Positions 1-8,824 of a stretch of 64,000 nt of DNA are shown in pieces; the first letter of the stretch is position 1; each line of letters begins with the position of its first letter. Below the pieces are notes generated by a model. That model made no database searches. It saw nothing but the letters and a program-made list of their open reading frames with translations, and had not been told where the DNA came from. The stretch is from Acanthosepion pharaonis (lineage: Eukaryota; Mollusca; Cephalopoda; Sepiida; Sepiidae). The DNA is taken from assembly GCA_903632075.3 (NCBI GenBank), contig CAHIKZ030004289.1, positions 957,501-1,021,500 on the forward strand, written 5' to 3'. Both the position numbers and the translations under genes were made by a program.

Positions 1-31
<31 letters not shown>
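1..31. repeat. (AT)n microsatellite, cut by window edge
   Basis: Pure AT dinucleotides run from the first base, so the array probably extends outside the window. It directly precedes a Tc1/mariner relic, and a second (AT)n array lies at the other end of that relic. Confidence 0.95.
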
Positions 32-33
<2 letters not shown>

Positions 34-104
34 GGATGTAACAGCCTAATTGTCCATCCTACAAAACGTTTAATAACCACTAAACTAATTGCTTTTCCTC
101 ACTA

Positions 105-472
105 TGTCTTCTCAACTGAGTAATGGTGAGAGGAATAATATCATTCAGTCCCTCAATAATGGTATCAAAATTCATACCCTGGCTTCCATCTTCAAAGGCC
201 ATTCAAAGAACCATCAGTGAACTGTGAATAAGTTTTAAAAAGAGGGAACAGTAGCGAGGAAAACTGCATCAGCCAATCACAACAAGAAGAGCTAGAGATC
301 AATTAGGAAAGATTCAACACATTCTATAAGTGATTTCGCTTATGGCAATCCAAAGAGCAGTAAAAAAAGTCTTGAAAATGAAATTTGTGATCCACCTTTT
401 TTTTCCAGGACAGAAAGTTAGAAGGTTAAAGAGGGCCAAGATCATCTTGAATAGGGTAGAAAATCATCCTGG

Positions 473-478
<6 letters not shown>
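105..478 (+). pseudogene. Tc1/mariner-superfamily transposase relic (N-terminal half)
   Basis: Broken frames read like the helix-turn-helix half of an IS630/Tc1/mariner transposase: a GTVARKTAS-like linker, then RSIRKDSTHSISD, then a segment near 420-470 reading RRLKRAKIILNRVE that normally precedes the first catalytic Asp. Stops and frameshifts are frequent, and the DD(D/E) catalytic region is absent. The coding similarity stops abruptly at GGAATAATAT, where a 27 bp (AT)n begins. A sister fragment at 31173-31258 stops at the same point, so both probably descend from one internally deleted copy. The superfamily is clear; the exact family is not. Confidence 0.7.

Positions 479-503
<25 letters not shown>
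477..503. repeat. (AT)n microsatellite
   Basis: A short AT array sits exactly at the 3' break of the transposase relic. It may have expanded from the ATAATATAT of the element itself. Confidence 0.9.
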
Positions 504-551
504 ACCGTTAATTGGTGGGGAGCTTCTGAAACACCTAACACACGCAATGTA

Positions 552-700
552 CACTGTGTAACGAATTATTAACTAGGTGACAATTTTTCAAAAGCTGCAC
601 ATTGGAATTTAAAGAAATTTTCACAGCACGAGGGCAACAGTTATATGCGCGTGCACTGTAAAAGCTGTAAGGTTTTGCGCAAGCGTAAACAAACCGCAGC
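552..700 (+). repeat. Left terminal inverted repeat
   Basis: Left arm pairing with 1985-2120 at roughly 75-80% by eye, with small indels. Near 709-760 there is a second, weaker echo of the same terminal motif (AAATTATTAACGGGTGAC), suggesting subterminal repeats of the kind many DNA transposons carry. Confidence 0.6.
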
Positions 701-769
701 CATTTGTATGAGTAACACGATACTTCTGTGTTTCAAATTATTAACGGGTGACTTCATAATCCTGCAATT

Positions 770-919
770 ATGGATGGCAATTGTGACTTAACCGCTTCTG
801 AGAAGTCTGTTATAACATCTGAACTTTCAAAATGTAAATCAACATTAGACATACCCATAAATGATTGGGAGATATCACCAAACTGTGAAAAGGTTTGTTG
901 CAGCTCCAACGACGACACG
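770..919 (+). CDS. Short open frame inside the inverted-repeat element; unrecognised
   Basis: A 49-codon frame starts with ATG directly inside the left inverted repeat and ends at TAA. The peptide begins MDGNCDLTASEK, contains SKCKSTLDIPINDWEIS and ends CCSSNDDT. It has a coding-like mix of residues rather than repeat-derived peptide, and its position fits the start of a transposase gene. I do not recognise it. It may equally be a chance frame or a degraded N-terminus. Confidence 0.25.
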
Positions 920-1221
920 TAAGGGAGCTGATAAGAGTCACTCGAGGCTTGTTTTCAAACGTTCTCTTTCGCGAATGAAACGGTTTAAGCTGTAAATAAA
1001 CGAGGCCTGACGAGCAGGGGAAACTTTCAGGTGCATTGAAGAAACAAACTGCGTCCATAACTACACGATGTTGTCTTCTGGAAAAAGATCCGGAAATCAC
1101 TGTGACTATGCCTCCATTGACAAAAGGTCCCTAGCATGCTGCGCATAAAGCTACGGCGTACCTGTAACAATTAGGTTTCTTTGAACCACGGAAAATGAAC
1201 TAGCCGGCCAATTCTACAGAC

Positions 1222-1745
1222 TTAAATCCAGTGGGGCATTCTGAAGCGACGGGTTTCAAGAATGGACATCAAATTAGAAGCAGGGAAGGCGAGAGGTGCG
1301 AGACATGAAGCTATTGGAGTAGAAGAGACGGCTACATTTAATAGTTTCAACAGTGAAAGGGTGAGAGCGGGATGCCAGTCTTGTAGGGCGCTTGAACTCA
1401 TGAAGTCAGGGAACCAGCGAATGCAGCTCCTCGGAGCAATTACCATGAAAGTATTTGTAAAAAAGACAGAGGGAGGCGACGGCGAGTCTGTGAGAGAGCG
1501 ACTGTAGACGAGATGCCAGAACTGGGCCAATTATATTGCATATCCGCCTCTGGAGCCTATCAAGAACCCCGAGGCAAACAGAAGGGGCTACAGACCATAT
1601 ATGGCAGCAATACTCCATGCAAGGACGAATTGTTGATTTGTAGATCTGAAGGATCGATTCCAGGGAGAAAAATTTCCTGGCGCGTCACAGGGAGCCAACT
1701 TGCCTTGCGGTGGTCGAAGCAATTGACTCAATGTATTTGTTCCAT
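1222..1745 (-). pseudogene. LINE-A reverse transcriptase, C-terminal relic
   Basis: On the minus strand the frames read IESIASTTARQVGSL, RARKFFSLESILQIYKS, then IRPCMEYCCHIWSVAPS, RLQRRICNIIGPVLASRL and VASLCLFYKYFHGNCSEEL. After a frameshift come fragments of the final RTSRLPxxxP segment. This is the order at the end of ORF2 in Jockey/CR1-like non-LTR retrotransposons, downstream of the YxDD palm. The RT palm and endonuclease are missing, as expected of a 5'-truncated copy. It lies inside the element at 552-2120, antisense to that element's short open frame. Related copies are at 15800, 20045, 34225, 35070, 43870 and 44690. Confidence 0.8.
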
Positions 1746-1984
1746 CATTTCAAGAAGAGAATCACATATCCCTTAATTAACCAGCTACATTATTACTATT
1801 TTTTTTTAACTCTGTGTACTTGCTGATTTTTATTTATTTCATCTCGGTTACTGTATGCATCCATAACAATCTGCATATGAAGCAATGAAAGCACTAATTT
1901 CTTGTTTACATGAGATTTCATTACACCTCGCTAATAATTTGGAACAGTAAATTAGGTAAATGTCCGTAGATTCTGTGTATTTTT

Positions 1985-2120
1985 GCTTAACTTTACATTT
2001 TTTACAAGTTACGCGCATATAACTGTTACCATCATTCTGTGAAAATTTCGTTTAATTCCAACCTGTAGTTTTTGGACGAAATGGAAAATTTTCACCACTT
2101 TAATAATTCATAACACAGTG
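1985..2120 (-). repeat. Right terminal inverted repeat
   Basis: Right arm of the 552-2120 element. Its reverse complement begins CACTGTGTTATGAATTATT and continues GAAATTTTCACAG...CAGTTATATGCGCG, matching the left arm. A (TA)n array starts immediately outside. Confidence 0.6.
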
Positions 2121-2194
2121 TATATATATATATATACGTACATTATATATGTTCCAAAGATTGTCATAGCGGATGGTGGTAGTGGGGACAAATT

Positions 2195-2285
2195 CCAGCT
2201 ACAAATCTCCCGAGAAAATTAGATTTCGGCATTAAATGACCCATAAATATGTTGATATGCCGTTAAATAGACAAATCAGTCAATA
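2195..2285 (+). repeat. Short dispersed repeat, pair with 55630-55715
   Basis: CAAATCTCCCGAG...GATTTCGGCATTAAATG...GATATGCCGTTAAA...ACAAATCA is matched by a similar stretch at 55630-55715 (CAAATCTCCCAAG...GATTTCGATATTAAATGG...GATATGCCATTAAA). Both follow AT-rich microsatellite-like DNA. Family unknown. Confidence 0.5.
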
Positions 2286-3039
2286 AGGACACCGCTCTCT
2301 CCGTACAATAATCAAGATAATTGTTAATAACTTAATGGTTTTTATTTTCATAATTATTTGAAACGAGAAATTATTTTTATTCATTACTTAAATACAACAA
2401 TGAAGTTATTGTACGAATTTAAGTGTATTTGTTTTATAAAAGCAACGATAATGTTTACTCTTCCTTTGGAAACAATGGAACTTAATGAAAAATGTAAATT
2501 AGATATAGACCATTTTATAATAATGTTATTCAAATAGGCATGATTGACTATGAACACTAATCCACTGGAAGCTGTATAACTTGCTTGGATTTGATTATGT
2601 TTACCGATGAATTAAGCTGTCTTTGTAACATATTCAACAACGAGGCTTTATTCTTTTGTTATTGTGGTACACGTGCTCGAATGACGACAAAACACGCCAT
2701 TAAAATACAGGATTATGTATAAATAGGTGGCTTTAGTCATGACACGCGCATTGCCGCATTAGGTAAGTAAGCTGAAGTTGAACGATTTCAGGAGATTTCG
2801 CATTGTGCTTTCGAAAGTGAAACTAATTGAAAGAAAAATCGTAAAACTGTATGGGAATTTAAAATTTACCCAGCCACGTCAGGGGATCAGCTTTAATCGT
2901 CAACAAAATGATGAAATATATGGTCGTTCCAGTTGACCACATCTTGAACCTGAATGAAAAGCGGGATAAGTAGTAGAGCTTTGTCCTGACAGATACAAAA
3001 TTGTGACGGCCATATTAATAATCATAGGAAAATGCTGTG
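2286..3039. other. AT-rich intergenic DNA, nothing recognised
   Basis: Unique-looking AT-rich sequence. I see no coding frame, terminal repeats, tRNA-like promoter boxes or match to another part of the window. Confidence 0.4.
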
Positions 3040-3230
3040 GCAGTCTTGGAAATAATTTGGAATTGCTGGAAATATTTTTTTCAAAAATATATTGCTGATA
3101 ATATTATTTTTTTTTTTTCAAAAATGTATTGCTGGTAATCTTTTATTGTTTTAAAAAATGTATTGCTGGTAATATATTTTTACTGCCGGATATAGTTTAT
3201 CGTCATACCCAGAACGAAAAAGTGATGAAA
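3040..3230 (+). repeat. TATTGCTGGTAAT tandem-motif repeat
   Basis: The motif TATTGCTGGTAAT or a close variant occurs four times, separated by A/T-rich spacers, and is followed by TATAGTTTATCGTC. The same motif and a similar downstream block (GTAGTTTATCGTTTACCC) occur in the insertion at 60180-61229, so this is probably a fragment of that family. Confidence 0.55.
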
Positions 3231-3282
3231 TGTATGCAATATCACGCCTCCTATATAACTGTAAATGCCGGGTAATTTCCTC

Positions 3283-3350
3283 AGAGAAAAAGAAGAGACT
3301 TGAGGCAACAAAAATTTGGTTCTACAGACAGATACAGATAATATGGGACA
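3283..3350 (+). pseudogene. LINE-B ORF2 fragment (upstream piece)
   Basis: The frame reads SEKKKRLEATKIWFYRQ, equivalent to the QMKKRLEATEMWFYRRMLRI segment of LINE-B seen at 32470-32680. The LINE is interrupted here by SINE-1 and PLE sequence, and the next part of the same ORF resumes at 4046. Confidence 0.7.
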
Positions 3351-3351
3351 G

Positions 3352-3490
3352 CTTGACGGGGTGTAATGGTTAACAAGCTTGTCTCACTAGAACAGTTACA
3401 ACTGAGTAGTGAGTTCGTTCCTTAGTGGATGCTCCCATACTTTAGGCCTTGTACCACATTTGAGCGATGCTAAGAAAATCTCCATAAAAT
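3352..3490 (+). mobile_element. SINE-1 (tRNA-derived SINE)
   Basis: It has an A-box-like GTGTAATGGTTAACAAGC, an anticodon-arm-like region, and a B-box-like GTGAGTTCGTTCC. A tail follows with TTTAGGCCTTGTACCACAT and a terminal AAGAAAATC. The same body occurs at 10862 and 48450, and the 3' tail alone at 9190. Several cephalopod SINEs described in the literature are tRNA-derived; I cannot assign this one to a named family. It lies inside a LINE-B relic and is therefore younger than it. Confidence 0.7.
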
Positions 3491-3611
3491 CGAGAATATC
3501 ACGGAAGGGGCTATTGAGTAACGGCGAAGTTTTGATGAACTTGAGAAAAAAAAAAAAAAACTTTCCTTAGAACTAGAAAGAGACAGTCTGTCTATATTTC
3601 TGAGATGAGGT

Positions 3612-4045
3612 ATTATGTACATTATTTACATTATTCGGACTATTGTCTTCATCTTTGTCGCCATATTTATCACAACTTTTCGGCCGTTGTACGCTCCGGC
3701 CTTCTTCAGGTGGTTATCCACTGTGCCATGTGTCCTCGGACACATGGCACAGTGGATAAAGGCGTTGGTTAGATCCAGTGACAGGAGCCAAAGAGTGTGA
3801 GTTCAATACCCGGTTAAGGCAGTGGAGAACTTTCAGAGGGAAATTAACAGGAGATATCTGATAACTGACATCCATCAAACATGGCACGTGGAACTAGAAC
3901 AGTCTACCCCAGTGAGCGAAATAAAGGGTTCAGTTCCACATTCCAACCACCTGAAGAAGGCCGGAGCGTACAACGGCCGAAACGTTGTGATAAATATGGC
4001 GACAAAGATGAGGACAGTAGTCCGAATAATGTAAATAATGTAGAA
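3612..4045 (+). mobile_element. PLE terminal repeat (pLTR-like), head-to-head pair
   Basis: A partial inverted copy (3612-3720) meets a fuller copy (3738-4045) at a perfect 40 bp palindrome (3717-3756) with arms TCCACTGTGCCATGTGTCC. The fuller copy has a tRNA-like start (CACAGTGGATAAAGGCG and GTGAGTTCAATACCC), a middle block, then CTGAAGA-stem-GAAAC (3951-3983) and a tail ending GTAAATAATGT. That tail is also found directly after the GIY-YIG C-terminus of PLE copies at 21150 and 47110, so I assign the repeat to a Penelope-like element. PLEs are known for inverted or tandem terminal repeats. Confidence 0.6.
3951..3983 (+). ncRNA. Hammerhead-core-like motif in PLE repeat (probably inactive)
   Basis: CTGAAGA is followed by GGCCG, a loop, CGGCC and then GAAAC. 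This resembles the hammerhead core (CUGANGA, stem II, GAAA). Hammerhead motifs in PLE terminal repeats are published knowledge. Here an extra A precedes stem II. I cannot draw a good stem III with a cleavable base, nor a stem I, so this may be a decayed or convergent form. Variants are at 21600 and, inverted, at 3680, 13895 and 20795. Confidence 0.3.
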
Positions 4046-4245
4046 AGAGACACTTTAAATTTCTAGGACATATGAAAAAAGAGGGACTGAAGGATACGAT
4101 GCTTACGGGATATATTGAAGAGATGACAGGACAGAGACTAGGAGGGATGATGAAAAGAGAAAACTTACTAAGAGCTATAAAGGATAGAATGAGCAATGAA
4201 CGTCTTCGTCCTGAAATAGATACAGTATATAGAAGATGTTTTTTT
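4046..4245 (+). pseudogene. LINE-B ORF2 fragment (downstream piece)
   Basis: The frame reads FKFLGHMKKEGLKDTMLTGYIE, then GMMKRENLLRAIKDRM, matching the LINE-B C-terminus (LKFLGHVMRKEGLENLILTG at 32470). With the piece at 3283 it shows a LINE-B copy split by SINE-1 and PLE sequence. ORF2 is far from intact. Confidence 0.7.
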
Positions 4246-4249
4246 ACGT

Positions 4250-4814
4250 CTTATCAACCCTTTGTAGGTTATGTAAAGCCGAAGAATGTTTTAGTTTGTA
4301 ATTTCGGTTTGCAATTTTCTTTCAGAATAACTATGATTTCTCCAGATAAAAATCCTCCTATTTAATCCAAGAGGAGGAGGAAAGGGTTTCATATCATTTC
4401 CAAGGGTATTTCTGCGTAATTGATTGTGTTGAGTGGTCTTCCCCTTTTTACACAAATGGACACACCCAGTATATACATATACTACTGCTACGTGAAGACC
4501 TGAGAGAGCAAGACCGGAACAAGGAGAGGGGAGTGAAAGGTTGTAGGTAACCGGAAGAGTGGGAGTAAGGTAACAGACAGACAGAACGAACGTAGGGAGC
4601 CAGAGTCACGGTGAACGAGCACGTAGACTCAGTAAGAAGTCATACAGCGATAATTCAATACCAAAGACTGTATATATATTTTGCTACTAACCCGCATTCC
4701 TGGAACTACTAACCTGCATTACCAGTTTGTATTATTACGTTAATACATTATTTTCATATATTCATTCTTGGCGTTTGTTATTTATTGGTACCGGATTTCA
4801 TCCCGGAATCCACA
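4250..4814. other. Unassigned stretch; LTR-like feel but unproven
   Basis: Moderately GC-rich sequence with a purine-rich part (4500-4580) and a promoter-like AT-rich part. It ends TTATTTATTGGTACCGGATTTC, which could be an LTR end plus primer-binding site. I find no TG...CA pair or target duplication, so I leave it unclassified. Confidence 0.25.
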
Positions 4815-4885
4815 ACACATTGTAACGAATTCGACTGGAATCCGAACTCAGTTCTCTGATTTCTTATCCATAACACCGACGTCAC
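4815..4885 (-). mobile_element. SINE-2 tRNA-like head fragment
   Basis: On the minus strand: GGTGTTATGGATAAGAAATC, then CTGAGTTCGGATTCCAGTC, then GAATTCGTTACAATG. These are the A-box, B-box and post-tRNA blocks of SINE-2. Only the head is recognisable. Confidence 0.6.
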
Positions 4886-5572
4886 ATCTCTGCAGAGAGA
4901 AGAAGAGTAATGGAGAGAATGGTCGAATCTGGAAGGGAAGGACTTTGGAGTCTGCTAAGAAAATTCATGAAGTAATAGCAGAAGTAGTGGCTGAGATAGT
5001 TTCTTGTTTTCCACGGGTAACAGATGTTTGTGCGTGAGGTCCTGTAAAACTCAGCGTTTGAGATTCTGAATTTCAAATTCAGACACTCAGTATATAGGGC
5101 CCGTGTAGATATATGTACATACAGGGAATTTTACGAATATCAGTAGTTGTAAAACTTCGATATAATAAATTCTAACGTAGTAGTAGTATTACATAATAAA
5201 ATTTGTGTAATTTGAACTCCTCAAATTTCTCAACATATATTCTTAATAACCATGATACGAAATCCAAAGAAGCGGAAACTAATGATATGATCATCATGAT
5301 CAACCCTACCACCACCACCACCATCATAGTCTTCATTGTCAGCATCGTCGTTGTAAAATCAACATACGCATTAATATTTTTTATCAGAGATGCATTTAAA
5401 TTGATATACAACGACGATGTTGACGAGAAGGCTTACATTTCACTTAGCGGAGCATAGTTCAATTCTACAGCATTTAATTTGTATTACATCAAAATAATAA
5501 TAAGCAAAAACTTAAAATCCTAGAAGCCATTTATGTAAGTGAATTGAAGCCAAAAATAAATAAAGTCAATTA

Positions 5573-5574
<2 letters not shown>

Positions 5575-5632
<58 letters not shown>
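5575..5632. repeat. (AT)n microsatellite
   Basis: About 58 bp of AT repeats grading into TA-rich sequence to 5735. The 4890-5570 stretch before it and the 5740-5935 stretch after it show nothing recognisable. Confidence 0.95.
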
Positions 5633-5636
<4 letters not shown>

Positions 5637-5936
5637 TTTATATACATTATATTATTATATTTTAATATATACATTGTTATTTTAATCTATATATTATATA
5701 TATTAAAATGATAAAAATAATAATTAATAAAAAATACAAATTTTACCTCCATTGCACTGAGAACGAACTTCGTGAATGTGAATTTAAATCAGAATGCTGC
5801 TAAACGCAGTAAAACGAACAGCAAGAGCATTTTGAATTGACCGAAATACGTATACACATTCACAGGCAATTTAACCCCACAAAAAAAATTCATCGAAGTC
5901 GGATGAAAACTGTGGAAACGCCTAAACAACATCCGA

Positions 5937-5969
5937 TCACACACACACACACACACATACACACACACA
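5937..5969. repeat. (CA)n microsatellite
   Basis: ACACACAC array with one interruption (CATACACAC). Confidence 0.95.
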
Positions 5970-6084
5970 TATTGAGAATTATAAATATAAGATAGATAAC
6001 TTTCGATTAAATAACTCTTTTTCAAATGTATTTTTCTCTACAGTGAGAAAAATGTAAGGACTAATTTATAGAGCCTTTAACCAG

Positions 6085-6700
6085 TCAACCCCAATCGATA
6101 AATACTGAGACACATCAGCAAACATTGACAACGGCAAAGCTGATGAAGAGATAAAAAATATACCAGAAAAAACGAGTTGCTTGATTTGTTTCTTCATTAA
6201 TAAGCTGGCTTTCAACTGAATAAATTGACAGGGAGATGCTGAGTTGGCCTCAGCTCTTCAGTAACGACAAACCCCCGTGTACAAGAACGCAACAAAAGTA
6301 AATGGACACTTTCTATTTTTAAACATAAACGTTAATTCAACGATTTAAGCAATTAATTTGGTGAACGTGACATTGGCATTGAAATTATAAGATCTATTTT
6401 CTGGGACATCCAACCAGCCTGCATTTAGAATACGAAGCTGCCAAAAGACATTTAACCTTCAGCAGCGGAAGCCAGTCAGACGTTAGCAGGTCAAGTCACG
6501 ATTAAAATTCACCCGGACTATTTACGGTCTGCAAGGATTTCGCTGTAGGAGAGACGAAGGCTACGGAAATAGTGGAAGGTCTGTAAGCCGCAAATATCGC
6601 AGTCGCCCCTCATTTTAAACTCGGCTTCGTATCACATTCCGTTCGAGTTGGGAGTGTCGATAAATCTCACTATTGAAGGCGTATTCACCCTAAAGTGACA
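6085..6700 (+). repeat. Dispersed repeat I, copy 1 (pair with 22925-23510)
   Basis: Long similarity to 22925-23510 in the same order. Shared blocks include ATATACCAGAA, GAGTTGGCCTCAG, TTGGTGAACGTGACATTGGC, TCTGGGACATCCAACCAGC, GGAATACGAAGCTG-like and GTCACGATTAAAATTCA, and near the end AAGTGACAT. Identity looks like 75-85%. No open frame or terminal repeat is visible. Probably a retroposon or non-autonomous DNA element of unknown class. Confidence 0.6.
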
Positions 6701-6852
6701 TAACAGCCCTTAGAGCTGTCGTCCTCTTTTAACGTTGTAAATGAAACGGGGCGTTGTATACAGTTTTCAAAATACAAATTCCTCTCTCGAGTGCTATACA
6801 CATTCTGATACTTACCCGGCACAGGGACCCGTCCCTGTGCTGCTGGTATCGT

Positions 6853-6985
6853 GACAATAACTGGCTTGGACCAGCTCTGACCAGCATGGGCCAGCTATGA
6901 GAAGCTAAGACCAGCTATGCCTAGCTTAGACCATCTATGAGCAGCTTGGAGAAGCTATGATCAGCTAAGACCAGCATGAACTAGC
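6853..6985. repeat. Degenerate minisatellite (ACCAGCTATG-type, 10-22 bp unit)
   Basis: Repeated variants of GACCAGCTATGAGCAGCTTG and AAGCTAAGACCAGCTATG tile the stretch. Units are imperfect and of two interleaved lengths. Confidence 0.75.
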
Positions 6986-7230
6986 GGCCTGAGTTAAAAA
7001 CTGAGTTTGTGTCACAACCTGAGTCAGTGTGGGGAGGTCAAGTAAATATCTACAGTTTTTAAAATACGTGGATAAGTAAAACAAAATATCCGCCCTTTCG
7101 TCATAATATATCTTTAGGTTTGTCAAACTGCCTCCTGCTCATGCGAGCTCATAGTTGATAATATTGTGGTCATTTGATCGAAGCTTGAGCTTGATCGCGT
7201 CAAATTCCTTCCTGCTTTTACAGTTTAAAC

Positions 7231-7461
7231 ATGGCCGCTCCTCTAGCAGTGTGTACCAAGGAGGAACACAGAGCACTTATCCTATTTCTCTGGTCGGAAG
7301 TTGGCTCAGTGGCTGAAATTCATCGAAACCTTTTAACACGATACGGTGACAGGGTACTAGCGCGTAGAAGTGTGTATGAGTCGATGGAGAAGTTTAAATG
7401 TGAGCGGAGAAGCGTGACGCACGATAAAAGGTGCAGGTCGCCCATCAACCTTAACCACTGA
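7231..7461 (+). pseudogene. mariner transposase, N-terminal fragment
   Basis: A 76-codon frame starts MAAPLAVCTKEEHRAL and continues RSVYESMEKFKCERRSVTHD. This matches the HTH_48-type N-terminus of mariner transposases. It would normally be DNA-binding, recognising the inverted termini. Downstream, in another frame, IQQSQEMVM continues the homology before the hAT insertion cuts it at about 7537. The catalytic DDD region is absent. The start ATG is the one conserved with the copies at 24475 and 24956. Confidence 0.8.
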
Positions 7462-7544
7462 CAAGAACATTCAACAATCCCAGGAGATGGTAATGGCGAA
7501 ATAGGGTAGTTATCATCGGGTGCTCTCTGCAGATTTGTTTAAAT

Positions 7545-8439
7545 CAGGGGTGGGCAAACCTTTCAGTGCAAGGGCCGCATTAAAAAATTGACAATGTTAT
7601 AGGGCCGCATAGTATATTAACCAAAATCTGCTGTTATTTAACAGTTTGTTAATATTAGGCGTCAAGTTGTTTGTCCTGTTCTCCAACATTAACAACACCA
7701 GCCATGCAATCTGTAATAAATTCTGCTTCTGCAAATGAGTTGTTTGCTTTGCAGTTTTATTTGCCAATTTGTATCGATCCTTTGTAAAGATGAAGTTTTC
7801 TCACAGTTTACCGTTTATCAGTTCAATTTTCTTCTTTTGCAGTTTTTGCTTTGATAAACTGTGTTCAAAGTTGGCGTTCTTGGTTTGAAAGTGCCGTTTC
7901 AAATTGTATTCCTAGAACACAGCAACTGTTTAATGACAAATCAAGCATACAACTTTAACTTCAACGCCAGTAAAGAAATATCTTTCTGTCAACTCGGCAT
8001 TCGTCTTCAATTTTTCGCTTTTTAGATGGCTCCGAATAAGTCCTTTTGGGTAAAGTTTGTAAGATAATAAAAGCTAGGCTGAAATAACACGTCCCACGTC
8101 TTAATTCTTTGGTATCTGCCAGGACACTCAAATGATTCAAATGAAAGGCAATAAAATCATTGGTGCGATAACAAAGTTGCTTGATTAACAATTGTTACGT
8201 ACTTGAGCTTGAGTTGGGAGTCACTCGGCCCTAGGGAAGACCGTCAGGTATGTAACCTTTTGATCAGCACTTTCCCACGCATACGTACACACCTGCATGG
8301 GAAGAAAACAAAATGCTCACAATATTATTTGGCGTTGCTTGGTAACTTTCTGTTTCAGATTTACTAACATTTGGTGGGTCGCTTGAATTTTTTACGCGGG
8401 CCGCATGTGACCCTCGGGCCGCAGTTTCCCCACCCCGGG
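7545..8439. mobile_element. hAT-type DNA transposon (non-autonomous), 895 bp
   Basis: The left end is CAGGGGTGGGCAAACCTTT followed by GGGCCGCAT. The right end is CGGGCCGCAGTTTCCCCACCCCGG, the inverted counterpart. This 'CAGGGGTGGG...GGCCGC' terminus is typical of Charlie/ZBED-like hAT elements. Flanking 8 bp are GTTTAAAT (7537-7544) and GTTTAACT (8440-8447), a 7/8 match and the duplication length expected for hAT. The interior has only short broken frames and no BED finger or DDE domain. It sits inside the palindromic mariner and so is younger. Confidence 0.85.
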
Positions 8440-8447
8440 GTTTAACT

Positions 8448-8636
8448 GCTCTTTGTTCACCTTGGTGCACAGTGCTAACCATGTTTGTACTGTAACAGCG
8501 AGAAGAATGCTGGTGCGATCAAACTTCGATTACGTGACAATAGTACTAACTATGAGCAAGCGTGACCAGAAGACAGTGTGATAAGTCTAAAGGTATGTTA
8601 TAGTGAACGTATGGATAATTTTTTGATTTACCTTCA
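8448..8636 (-). repeat. Inverted mariner 5' terminal region
   Basis: The reverse complement of 24800-24990 aligns along its length: CCTTGGTGCACA, CCATGTTT, TGTAACAGC, ATACCTTTAGACTT-type and TTACCTTCA blocks. It includes the inverted start codon context, so this is a 5' end rather than a 3' end. Confidence 0.75.
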
Positions 8637-8824
8637 TATATGCATATTTTTACAATCATTTTGGACAGCTGAGTTAATCCAGTTTGTGTTAGATTAGATT
8701 AGGCTTTTGTATTTATAAATGTTAAGTTAGCTATAGGTTATTAGCATCTCTGCCCTATTATTCGTGTCTGCGTTTTTTTAGCTTAATTCCGCAACCGCTC
8801 TCCTATTAGCTGACAGATATGGTA

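Larger units (their letters stand above)
552..2120. mobile_element. DNA-transposon-like element with ~150 bp terminal inverted repeats
   Basis: The stretch at 552-700 reappears inverted at about 1985-2120. Both arms start CACTGTGT followed by an ...AATTATTAA... motif. Further in they share GAAATTTTCACAG and CAGTTATATGCGCGT, and a related block follows (TGTAAGGTTTTGCGC on the left). A TA dinucleotide abuts each end (550-551 and 2121-2122), which would fit a TA target duplication. The interior holds a short possible coding start (770-919) and an antisense LINE-A fragment (1222-1745). No recognisable transposase is left, so the superfamily is undecided. It could also be two inverted copies of a shorter repeat. 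Confidence 0.55.
7067..8636. mobile_element. Palindromic (fold-back) mariner, interrupted by a hAT element
   Basis: The left arm (7067-7536, plus strand) carries a mariner 5' terminal region and the start of its transposase. The right arm (8448-8636) is the same 5' terminal region inverted, including the ACCAAGG and AACATGG area near the start codon. The outer ends read as mariner termini of the type seen at 24791 (CGAGGGTAAG-like), each next to TA (7065-7066 and 8637-8638). The element therefore has two 5' ends and no 3' end. A hAT element occupies the centre. Confidence 0.7.

Noticed and set aside
2700..2770. TATAAATA-containing promoter-like stretch
   Set aside because: No gene follows, and TATA-like words are expected by chance in DNA this AT-rich.
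4430..4815. A solo LTR ending near TTATTTATTGG with a primer-binding site
   Set aside because: No matching TG start, inverted ends or flanking duplication was found.
6120..6160. Hammerhead-like AAAGCTGATGAAGAGAT in repeat I
   Set aside because: CTGATGA occurs, but there is no stem II and no following GAAA at the right distance. The second copy (22960) reads CTGATAAGG.
8264..8482. Minus-strand 72-codon frame across the hAT right end
   Set aside because: It spans the transposon terminus and target duplication. It is a chance frame.
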